From an uncultured Neisseria sp. (GTDB taxonomy: Bacteria > Pseudomonadota > Gammaproteobacteria > Burkholderiales > Neisseriaceae): a stretch of DNA of 5,215 bases. A model generated the notes under the pieces. That model was not told the DNA's origin. It ran no database searches and saw nothing but the letters and a program-made list of their open reading frames with translations. Where the stretch lies: the NCBI GenBank assembly GCA_947097615.1, contig CAMURX010000127.1:1-5215 (forward strand). Direction: 5' to 3'. The translations under genes and the position numbers were made by a program. The first letter of the stretch is position 1; every line of letters begins with the position of its first letter. This document shows, piece after piece, positions 1 to 4,887 of the stretch.

Positions 1-518
1 TGGTCGGCGTTTCCCACCGCGCGGGCCTGCTGGAAGACGGCAAACTGCCTCGTCTGAAACGCGCCCTGTTCGCCGACTCGACCGCCATCGTCGCCGGCGC
101 CGCGCTGGGTACGTCTTCAACCACGCCGTATGTCGAAAGCGCGGCGGGCGTGTCCGCAGGCGGCCGCACGGGGCTGACCGCCGTAACCGTCGGCGTATTG
201 ATGCTGGCGTGTCTGATTTTTTCCCCGCTGATTCAAAGTATCCCCGACTTCGCTACCGCGCCTGCGCTGCTCTACGTCGGTGCGCAAATGCTGCGCAGCG
301 CGCGCGAAATCGACTGGGAGGATATGACCGAAGCCGCCCCCGCTTTCCTGACCATCGTGTTCATGCCGTTCACCTACTCGATTGCCGACGGCATCGCTTT
401 CGGCTTCATCAGCTACGCCGTGATCAAACTCTTGTGCAACCGCGTGAAAGACGTGCCGCCTATGGTGTGGATAGTCGCCGTATTGTGGGCGTTGAAATTC
501 TGGTTTATGGGCGGCTGA
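1..518 (+). CDS. NCS2 family purine permease (AzgA/AdeP-like), C-terminal part, 5' end outside window
   Basis: Inner-membrane, probably proton-coupled, uptake of purine bases. The frame is open from base 3 to the TGA at 516-518, giving 171 visible residues; the start lies left of the window. Visible residues 36-60 carry the conserved AzgA-subfamily stretch, with TSSTTPYVES followed by AGGRTGLTA, which in family members belongs to the substrate-binding and gating region. Hydrophobic segments follow at about 60-80, 86-97, 112-144 and 153-171, matching the last helices of the fold. Other family-typical pieces are FATAPALLYVG, MPFTYSIADGIAFGFISY and the hydrophobic C-terminus ending FMGG. From recall it aligns closely with E. 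coli AdeP (adenine) and is also related to GhxP and Bacillus PbuG, so adenine versus hypoxanthine/guanine specificity is not settled. It converges on gpmA and shares the terminator 39 nt downstream. Confidence 0.93.
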   Translation, partial: VGVSHRAGLLEDGKLPRLKRALFADSTAIVAGAALGTSSTTPYVESAAGVSAGGRTGLTAVTVGVLMLACLIFSPLIQSIPDFATAPALLYVGAQMLRSAREIDWEDMTEAAPAFLTIVFMPFTYSIADGIAFGFISYAVIKLLCNRVKDVPPMVWIVAVLWALKFWFMGG

Positions 519-556
519 TGCCGTTTGCAGGAATCGTTTATAGAAATGAAGTGTCG

Positions 557-594
557 AAAAGGCCGTCTGAAATGTTTTTTTCAGACGGCCTTTT
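557..594. terminator. Bidirectional DUS-palindrome terminator between permease and gpmA
   Basis: Two AG-dialect DUS copies in opposite orientation (560-571 and 580-591) form a perfect 16-bp stem, 557-572 with 579-594, around a 6-nt loop TGTTTT. A-tract and T-tract flanks (AAAA before, TTTTT after) give U-rich ends to transcripts from both sides. This is the usual Neisseria arrangement in which paired uptake sequences double as intrinsic terminators. It lies between two convergent stop codons at 518 and 621. Confidence 0.93.
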
Positions 595-620
595 TGTGTT
601 GTCCGGATTCGCCGGCAGCG

Positions 621-1304
621 TTACAGGTAGAATTTTTCCAAGACTTTTAAGTTGTCATCCAACTGATACACCAGCGGCTGGCCGGTGGGGATTTCCACCC
701 CCATGATGTCGTCGTCGGAAATGCCTTCGATGTGTTTCACCAAGGCGCGCAGGCTGTTGCCGTGGGCGGCGACCAGTACGCATTTGCCGCTGAGGATGGC
801 GGGGGCGATTTTGTCTTCCCAGAACGGCAGTACGCGTTCGAGCGTGACTTTCAGGTTTTCGCCGTCGGGAACGACATCGGCGGGCAGGTGCGCGTAACGG
901 CGGTCGTTGTGCGCGGAAAACGGGTCTTTCGGGTCGAGCAGCGGCGGCAGGGTATCGTAGCTGCGCCGCCAGATGTGAACTTGTTCGTCGCCGTATTTTT
1001 CGGCGGTCTGTTTTTTGTCCAGCCCTTGCAGTTGGCCATAGTGGCGTTCGTTCAGCCGCCAGGTTTTGATTTGCGGCACGAAGAGTTGGTCGGACTCTTC
1101 CAAAACGATGTTGCAGGTTTTGATGGCGCGGGTGAGGACGGATGTGAAGGCGATGTCGAACAGGTAGCCTTTTTCTTTCAGTTTGCGGCCTGCGGCCTGC
1201 GCTTCGGCTATGCCTTGTTCGCTCAGTTTGACGTCGCGCCAGCCGGTGAAGAGGTTTTTGGCGTTCCATTCGCTCTGGCCGTGGCGGATAAAGACGAGTT
1301 CCAT
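621..1304 (-). CDS. gpmA: 2,3-bisphosphoglycerate-dependent phosphoglycerate mutase
   Basis: Cytosolic glycolytic/gluconeogenic enzyme that interconverts 3- and 2-phosphoglycerate through a phosphohistidine intermediate. It has 227 aa, full length for the short proteobacterial dPGM. The N-terminal IRHGQSEWN motif supplies R7 and the phosphate-accepting H8. TRAI (R59), the RLNERHYG block with catalytic acid E86, WRRSYD (R113, R114), and [10 protein letters not shown] with the second catalytic histidine H181 and N183 are all present, so the enzyme should be active. The ATG start is supported by GGAG at 1310-1313, 5 nt upstream. The stop is TAA at 621-623. Its 5' end lies only about 26 nt beyond the end of rnpB on the same strand. 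I see no hairpin terminator or convincing separate promoter in that gap, so transcription from the rnpB promoter is plausible. It ends at the shared DUS terminator 557-594. Confidence 0.98.
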   Translation of the reverse strand: MELVFIRHGQSEWNAKNLFTGWRDVKLSEQGIAEAQAAGRKLKEKGYLFDIAFTSVLTRAIKTCNIVLEESDQLFVPQIKTWRLNERHYGQLQGLDKKQTAEKYGDEQVHIWRRSYDTLPPLLDPKDPFSAHNDRRYAHLPADVVPDGENLKVTLERVLPFWEDKIAPAILSGKCVLVAAHGNSLRALVKHIEGISDDDIMGVEIPTGQPLVYQLDDNLKVLEKFYL

Positions 1305-1329
1305 GTTTGCTCCGTTTGTAGGGTTGGGT

Positions 1330-1708
1330 GGTGGGGCATACGGGCCGGACGGTAAGCCGGGTTCTGTCGTCGGACAGTCATTCCTCTAGGCGCGCCATTG
1401 CTGACGCGCTCCAGCAACCTACCCGAACGCTCGGCGGGCAGCGTCGTTGCGTTCTGTTTGGTCTTGCTCCGAATGGGGTTTGGCCTGCTGCGCCCTGTTA
1501 CCAGGTGCACGGTGCGCTCTTACCGCACCTTTTCACCCTTACCTGTGCCGCCTTTTCAGACGGCCATCGGCGGTTCTGCTCTCTGTTCCACTTTCCGTCG
1601 CGTTGCCGCGCCCGGCCGTTAGCCGGCATTCCGCCCTGCGGAGCCCGGACTTTCCTCCCCGTACGCCTTGCGGCGGTACGCGGCGACTGTCTGTCCGACC
1701 CGTATGCC
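1330..1708 (-). ncRNA. rnpB: RNase P RNA (bacterial type A), catalytic subunit
   Basis: Ribozyme that removes 5' leaders from pre-tRNAs, working with the RnpA protein (gene not in this window). On the minus strand the universally conserved blocks appear in order: AGACAGTCGCCG, GGGGAGGAAAGTCCGGGCTC, GGAACAGAGAGCAGAACCGC, CAGGTAAGGGTGAAA, GGTGCGGTAAGAGCGCACC (P13), CGGAGCAAGACCAAA, the GGGTAGG that contacts tRNA 3' CCA, and CCTAGAGGAATGACTGTC with ACAGAACCCGGCTTA. The ends come from helix P1: 1708-1693 (GGCATACGGGTCGGAC) pairs with 1350-1335 over 16 bp with one G-U. That gives about 377 nt, the size of E. coli M1 RNA. The 5' end at 1708 is 7 nt from the promoter -10. The 3' end is uncertain by a few bases. 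P3 is shorter than in E. coli, and the P12-position hairpin contains a DUS. Open frames across this region are spurious. Confidence 0.97.
1555..1566 (-). repeat. DUS inside rnpB (variant flank TG)
   Basis: The minus strand reads TGGCCGTCTGAA: the full 10-base DUS core with a TG instead of AG prefix, the only such copy in the window. It lies where E. coli M1 RNA has helix P12 (aligned from recall). GCCGTC (1564-1559) pairs with GGCGGC (1552-1547) with one U-G pair, leaving the loop TGAAAA (1558-1553). The uptake signal is therefore the 5' arm and loop of a structural hairpin. Confidence 0.9.
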
Positions 1709-1714
1709 GCACGG

Positions 1715-1743
1715 ATTATAGCAGGAACGGGCAAGGCCGTCTG
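1715..1743 (-). promoter_or_regulatory. rnpB promoter with extended -10
   Basis: The minus strand shows TGCTATAAT at 1723-1715, a perfect -10 hexamer with the TGn extension. It lies 7 nt upstream of the 5' end predicted independently from helix P1 (1708). The -35 position at a 17-bp spacing (1738-1743) reads CAGACG, a poor match, and lies inside a DUS. Extended -10 promoters commonly tolerate a weak -35. A strong sigma-70 promoter fits a constitutive stable RNA and may also serve gpmA downstream. Confidence 0.88.
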
Positions 1744-1787
1744 AAAGTCTGCTTCCTTTGTGGGAAACATTTGCTTTCAGACGGCCT
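1734..1787. terminator. DUS inverted-repeat hairpin upstream of rnpB, probable terminator
   Basis: The DUS at 1734-1745 and its inverse at 1776-1787 form a 14-bp perfect stem (1734-1747 with 1774-1787). The 26-nt loop contains a smaller TTCC/GGAA pairing. No clear T-tract follows on either strand, so termination efficiency is uncertain. It lies between the end of the coiled-coil gene (1876) and the rnpB promoter on the same strand, where it would insulate rnpB from the lipoprotein operon. Its left arm overlaps the rnpB -35 region. Confidence 0.7.
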
Positions 1788-1851
1788 CACGGGTCGGATA
1801 CCGGCGGTACGGCAAATATGCCGATTGCCGTCCTGTCGGCGGAATTCGGTT

Positions 1852-1863
1852 TTCAGACGGCCT
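1852..1863 (-). repeat. Single AG-dialect DUS after the coiled-coil gene
   Basis: AGGCCGTCTGAA reads on the minus strand, 12 nt past the TAA of the small secreted-protein gene. It has no adjacent inverse partner. The nearest oppositely oriented copy is at 1734-1745, already paired with 1776-1787, so alternative long-loop pairing is possible. Between 1788 and 1851 I see only a short CGGCA/TGCCG hairpin and no gene. Confidence 0.93.
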
Positions 1864-1875
1864 TCCAACGAAGGT

Positions 1876-2196
1876 TTAACGGCTGCCGTGCACGGCCTGC
1901 CAGGCGGCGTTCAACCGTTCGCCCGCCTGTTTCAGGGCGGAGTCGTTGGCGGCTTTCTGCTGTTGCGCTTCGGCCAGTTTTTGCGAGTAGGCCTGAATGT
2001 CGGCTTCGGCCGAAGCTTTGCGCCGCTGTGCGTCTTCGAGCCGCTGCTGGAGGTGTATCAGACCGGCATCGGTGGAATTTTGCGCGGCAAGCGCCTGCCG
2101 GAAGGCGGCCTGCGCACTCATCAATTCGTCGCTGTTGCCGGCGGCGGCCATGGGCAAGGCGGCGACCAATAAAAATAAGGTGATCCGTTTTTTCAT
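1876..2196 (-). CDS. Small secreted coiled-coil protein of unknown function
   Basis: 106 aa; I do not recognise a named family. Residues 1-19 form a classical signal peptide: basic MKKR, a hydrophobic core LFLLVAALPM, then Ala-Ala-Ala before G20, the likely signal peptidase I site. There is no lipobox cysteine; the mature protein should be soluble in the periplasm or exported. The mature chain is Ala, Gln and Lys/Glu-rich, with no cysteines and few aromatic residues. From about residue 45 to 100 it shows heptad-like spacing of L/I/A, predicting a single long amphipathic helix or coiled coil. The ATG is preceded by AGGA at 2206-2209 (9-nt gap). It starts 15 nt after the lipoprotein stop, so the two are almost surely co-transcribed. 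The composition could mimic Lpp- or OmpH-like helices, but I see no specific motif. The ORF is real; function is unknown. Confidence 0.85.
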   Translation of the reverse strand: MKKRITLFLLVAALPMAAAGNSDELMSAQAAFRQALAAQNSTDAGLIHLQQRLEDAQRRKASAEADIQAYSQKLAEAQQQKAANDSALKQAGERLNAAWQAVHGSR

Positions 2197-2211
2197 GTCG
2201 TCGTTTCCTGT

Positions 2212-2652
2212 TTAGTGCGCGCAGACGATTTTGCGCTGCTCTTCGGTGAGGGAGTTGGGCGGAATAGCCATCGGACGGATATCGACGGCGGTGTATTTCT
2301 CGTCGGAGATGATTTTGCCCGTATCGTCGTAGAGGGTGGAGGCCGTCAGGCGGAAGGTTTTGTTGCCGCAGTGGATTTCCCAATTGTTGATGGCGGTTTT
2401 GTAAGGCGGCACATTGATAAAGCGTTCTTCCTTCATATCGACGACGATTTTGCGGTCGCGGAAGGTAACGAGCTGGCCGTCGCGCTTGATGCTGTTTTTG
2501 TCTACCGCCAGCATGAAGTTGCCGTTGTTGGCTTCGCCCATGTTGTGCCAGTCGCCGCCGGCCTGCGGCACGTTGCCGACGCTCGGACAGCCGGCCAAGA
2601 TAACCAGCGGCAGGAGCAGCGCGGCCGGACGGAGGAGGTGTTTTGTGTTCAT
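2212..2652 (-). CDS. Lipoprotein, surface-adhesin protein E-like (Adhesin_E family, tentative)
   Basis: 146 aa. A signal peptide (residues 1-21, MNTKHLLRP then a hydrophobic run) ends in the lipobox LAGC, giving lipidated C22. P23 and S24 follow rather than Asp, so no Lol-avoidance signal is seen and an outer-membrane location is likely. The mature domain resembles the Adhesin_E fold of Haemophilus protein E: a strand around [22 protein letters not shown], a central [15 protein letters not shown], and a closing [15 protein letters not shown]. The two mature-domain cysteines (one in EIHC, one near the C-terminus) could form the family's disulfide. Some Adhesin_E proteins bind host matrix or plasma proteins, but ligand binding here is only a guess. 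ATG with AGGA at 2659-2662, 6 nt upstream. It is first in a two-gene unit with the coiled-coil protein and divergent from recQ. Confidence 0.85.
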   Translation of the reverse strand: MNTKHLLRPAALLLPLVILAGCPSVGNVPQAGGDWHNMGEANNGNFMLAVDKNSIKRDGQLVTFRDRKIVVDMKEERFINVPPYKTAINNWEIHCGNKTFRLTASTLYDDTGKIISDEKYTAVDIRPMAIPPNSLTEEQRKIVCAH

Positions 2653-2662
2653 TTGCTATCCT

Positions 2663-2674
2663 TTCAGACGGCCT
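2663..2674 (-). repeat. AG-dialect DUS in the 5' leader of the lipoprotein gene
   Basis: AGGCCGTCTGAA on the minus strand abuts the AGGA ribosome-binding site (2659-2662), reading CTGAAAGGA across the junction. Given the predicted transcription start near 2684, the DUS occupies the middle of a leader of about 32 nt. It has no inverse partner nearby, so it is not a terminator. Confidence 0.93.
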
Positions 2675-2690
2675 TTACAATAACGCGCCC

Positions 2691-2696
2691 ATTATA
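2691..2696 (-). promoter_or_regulatory. Probable -10 element for the lipoprotein operon
   Basis: A perfect TATAAT reads on the minus strand, placing a start site near 2684 and a leader of about 32 nt. The -35 position at 17-bp spacing (2714-2719) reads ATGGCG, a poor match, and there is no TGn extension. The upstream part of the promoter overlaps the recQ start codon at 2718, so the two divergent genes compete for the same DNA. Confidence 0.55.
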
Positions 2697-2707
2697 ACGG
2701 ATAACGG
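2694..2707. repeat. Tandem 7-bp repeat in the divergent promoter region
   Basis: ATAACGG occurs twice head to tail (2694-2700, 2701-2707) between recQ and the lipoprotein gene, overlapping the lipoprotein -10. The second copy supplies the GGA (2706-2708) that is the best available recQ ribosome-binding site. It is too short to call an operator. Confidence 0.5.
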
Positions 2708-2717
2708 AAACTCCGCC

Positions 2718-4517
2718 ATGACCGCCCCGTCCGCGCTTGAAATACTGAACGATGTGTTCGGCTACCCCTCGTTCCGCGGGCGGCAGGCGGAAATCGTCGA
2801 AACGCTGGCGGGCGGCAAAAGCCTGCTGGTGCTGATGCCGACGGGCGGGGGCAAATCGCTGTGTTACCAGATTCCCGCCCTGATGCGCGGCGGCGTGGCG
2901 GTGGTGGTGTCGCCGCTGATTGCGCTGATGAACGACCAAGTGGCCAACCTGCGCGCGGCAGGTGTGCATTGCGCGGCGGTACACGGCGGCACGCCGCCCG
3001 ACGACGTGCGCCAAATCGCCGACGACATCGCCGCAGGCCGTCTGAAACTGCTCTACGTTTCGCCCGAACGGCTGGTAGGCGAACGTTTCCTGCGCTTCCT
3101 CGACCACACCGCCGTCAGCCTGTTCGCCATCGACGAAGCGCACTGCGTCAGCCAATGGGGGCACGACTTCCGTCCCGAATACCGCCAGCTCGGACTGTTG
3201 GCCGACCGCTACCCGCAAGTCCCCCGCATCGCCCTGACCGCCACCGCCGACGCGGAAACCCGCGCCGACATCAAACACTACCTCAAACTGGAAAACTCGC
3301 CCGAATTCGTCGCCAGCTTCGACCGCCCGAACATCTATTATCAGGTTGTGGAAAAAAACAACGGCAAAAAACAGCTTTTGCAGTTTATCCAAGGGCAAAT
3401 GGCCGGACAAAGCGGCATCGTCTACTGCCTGAGCCGCAAAAAAGTGGACGACACCGCCGCCTTCTTATGCGAAAACGGCCTGGATGCCGTGGCCTACCAC
3501 GCCGGCATGACCATGCGGCAGCGCGAAGCCGCGCAATACCGCTTCACCCACGAAGACGGCCTCATCGTCGTCGCCACCGTCGCCTTCGGCATGGGTATAG
3601 ACAAACCCGACGTCCGCTTCGTCGCCCACCTCGACATGCCGCAGAGCATCGAACACTTCTATCAGGAAAGCGGCCGCGCCGGACGGGACGGCCTGCCCGC
3701 CGTCAGCTGGCTGTGCTACGGCCTCAACGACTGGGTCATCCTGCGCGAACGCATCCTCGAAGGCCAAAGCGGCGAATTCCAAAAAAACATCGAACTGCAA
3801 AAACTCGACGCCATGCTGGCGGTGTGCGAAACCGCCGAATGCCGCCGCGTCATGCTGCTGCGCCACTTCGGCGAACACTCCGAACCCTGCGGCCACTGCG
3901 ACAACTGCCTGCACCCGCCCGTCCGCTTCGACGGCACGCTGCTGGTGCAAAAACTCCTCAGCTGCATCTACCGCGTCGGCCAATGCTTCGCCGCCGGCTA
4001 CGTCATCAACGTCCTGCGCGGCAAAGCCGACGATTGGATACGGGACAACCGCCATCAGGAACTCTCCACCTTCGGCATCGGCGCCGACCTGACCGACAAA
4101 GACTGGCGCGCCGTCGTCCGCCAAAGCATAGGCCTCGGCCTGCTGCAAGTCGATTCCCAACACCACCACCGCCTGCTGCTGACCGAAGCGGCGCGCGACG
4201 TGCTGAAAAACCGCCGCACCGTCATGCTGCGCCCGCTCAAGCGCGACAAAACCGCCGGACAGAAACCGAAGGAAGAATGGCTGCGCACCGAACGCGAAGA
4301 AAGGCTGTGGCAGGCATTGAGGAAATGGCGGCAGGAAAGGGCGCGGGCGGAGGAAATCCCCGCCTACATGGTCTGCGGCGACAAAACCCTGCGCGACATC
4401 GTCGAAAAAATGCCGCGCGGCTTGGACGGCCTGCGCAGCATCTACGGCCTGGGCGAGGCCAAAATCGACAAATTCGGCGATGAAATACTGGAGGTTTTAG
4501 ACAGCGCGGACGTCTGA
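2718..4517 (+). CDS. recQ: ATP-dependent DNA helicase RecQ (single HRDC domain)
   Basis: A 3'-5' superfamily-2 helicase acting in recombinational repair and unwinding of forks and structured DNA. It has 599 aa from the ATG at 2718. The frame also opens from a TTG at 2643, but homology starts at [10 protein letters not shown] (14-23), and GGA at 2706-2708 precedes this ATG. Motif 0 has Q23. Walker A is PTGGGKS (41-47), the DEAH box 139-142, followed by the aromatic-rich loop CVSQWGHDF. Motif III is TATA (174-177) and motif [12 protein letters not shown] (316-325). The zinc-binding cysteines are C375, C391, C394 and C397. A winged helix spans about 405-510 and one HRDC domain about 522-599 ([24 protein letters not shown]). 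All catalytic residues are present. It ends at TGA 4515-4517 after one HRDC, whereas gonococcal RecQ carries three. Divergent from the lipoprotein; convergent with ruvC. Confidence 0.98.
   Translation: MTAPSALEILNDVFGYPSFRGRQAEIVETLAGGKSLLVLMPTGGGKSLCYQIPALMRGGVAVVVSPLIALMNDQVANLRAAGVHCAAVHGGTPPDDVRQIADDIAAGRLKLLYVSPERLVGERFLRFLDHTAVSLFAIDEAHCVSQWGHDFRPEYRQLGLLADRYPQVPRIALTATADAETRADIKHYLKLENSPEFVASFDRPNIYYQVVEKNNGKKQLLQFIQGQMAGQSGIVYCLSRKKVDDTAAFLCENGLDAVAYHAGMTMRQREAAQYRFTHEDGLIVVATVAFGMGIDKPDVRFVAHLDMPQSIEHFYQESGRAGRDGLPAVSWLCYGLNDWVILRERILEGQSGEFQKNIELQKLDAMLAVCETAECRRVMLLRHFGEHSEPCGHCDNCLHPPVRFDGTLLVQKLLSCIYRVGQCFAAGYVINVLRGKADDWIRDNRHQELSTFGIGADLTDKDWRAVVRQSIGLGLLQVDSQHHHRLLLTEAARDVLKNRRTVMLRPLKRDKTAGQKPKEEWLRTEREERLWQALRKWRQERARAEEIPAYMVCGDKTLRDIVEKMPRGLDGLRSIYGLGEAKIDKFGDEILEVLDSADV
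3035..3046 (+). repeat. AG-dialect DUS inside recQ
   Basis: AGGCCGTCTGAA is embedded in the helicase core coding sequence, where the reading frame gives AGRLK (about residues 106-110, between motifs Ia and II). It is a full 12-mer, so the uptake signal is accommodated without disturbing conserved residues. Confidence 0.95.
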
Positions 4518-4624
4518 AACAGTCGGGCAGCGTTTGGAACGCGACAAACCGCCTCAGGCGGCACCGGCCATCGTTCACCCATTGAATCGAAACAGGCCCG
4601 CCGCCAACTGCCGCAACACCGTTC

Positions 4625-4664
4625 AGGCCGTCTGAAAACCGTTTTACGGCTTTTCAGACGGCCT
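4625..4664. terminator. DUS-palindrome terminator after recQ
   Basis: Inverted DUS copies at 4625-4636 and 4653-4664 form a 14-bp stem (4625-4638 with 4651-4664), extended by CCG/CGG with a bulged C, around a TTTTA loop. It lies 107 nt after the recQ stop and is the first candidate to end that transcript. Only TTCGGTTG follows, so the U-tract is poor. It is nearly identical to the palindrome at 4822-4861. Confidence 0.8.
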
Positions 4665-4821
4665 TCGGTTGTTCGGCCTGAACGTTTTAAGATGCAGGAT
4701 ATCCAACAACCATCGCCAAACCATTCCGCCACATCCTCAAACCTATTCCCTCACCATCCGCGCAACATCCGGGCATGACAAAATCAAGGAAGCGGTTTTT
4801 TACCGTCCCATGATGTTTATA
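4665..4821. other. Non-coding spacer between twin DUS palindromes, no convincing gene
   Basis: 157 bases, visibly less GC-rich than the neighbours. The short frames here (28 codons on + from the ATG at 4692; a 29-codon minus frame beginning MPGCC) have no ribosome-binding site or recognisable content. The stretch 4518-4624 between the recQ stop and the first palindrome likewise shows no gene; it stays open in the recQ frame but does not resemble an HRDC domain. I see no clear promoter. Confidence 0.5.
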
Positions 4822-4861
4822 AGGCCGTCTGAAAACCGTTTTTCCGGCTTTCAGACGGCCT
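4822..4861. terminator. DUS-palindrome terminator for ruvC
   Basis: Inverted DUS copies at 4822-4833 and 4850-4861 form a 14-bp stem (4821-4834 with 4849-4862), with an inner CCG/CGG pairing. It lies 26 nt past the ruvC stop on the minus strand and can also back up recQ termination on the plus strand (TTTAT follows). On the minus strand the stem is followed by ATAAAC, so the U-tract is weak there. Confidence 0.82.
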
Positions 4862-4887
4862 TTATCTGCCTGTCGGCGCGGCCTGAA

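Noticed and set aside
732..1355. 207-codon plus-strand frame antisense to gpmA
   Set aside because: It is the complement of a strongly supported gene. Long antisense frames are expected in GC-rich coding DNA.
1223..1510. 95-codon minus-strand frame overlapping the 3' half of rnpB and the gpmA start
   Set aside because: It reads through the conserved RNase P RNA core and enters gpmA out of frame. There is no protein-like signal.
1447..2172. 241-codon plus-strand frame across rnpB and the coiled-coil gene
   Set aside because: It overlaps a confidently identified catalytic RNA and an antisense gene with a signal peptide, and its translation is low-complexity Arg/Pro-rich.
2643..2717. Upstream extension of recQ from TTG at 2643
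   Set aside because: The extra 25 residues are encoded by the lipoprotein start, its ribosome-binding site, the DUS and the promoter, and have no RecQ similarity. Family homology begins just after the ATG at 2718.
3352..3371. A7 and A6 runs in recQ as a possible phase-variable or slippage site
   Set aside because: The tracts are short, encode ordinary Glu-Lys-Asn-Asn-Gly-Lys-Lys, and Neisseria phase variation usually uses longer homopolymers. The frame is intact across them.
2664..4169. Two long minus-strand frames (248 and 234 codons) antisense to recQ
   Set aside because: They mirror the recQ codon pattern, contain no recognisable domain, and have no ribosome-binding site that sets them apart.
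4518..4778. Open frame continuing in phase after the recQ TGA to a stop at 4776
   Set aside because: The roughly 86 codons do not show HRDC features, run through a terminator palindrome, and have unusual composition. Read-through or a lost HRDC is not supported.
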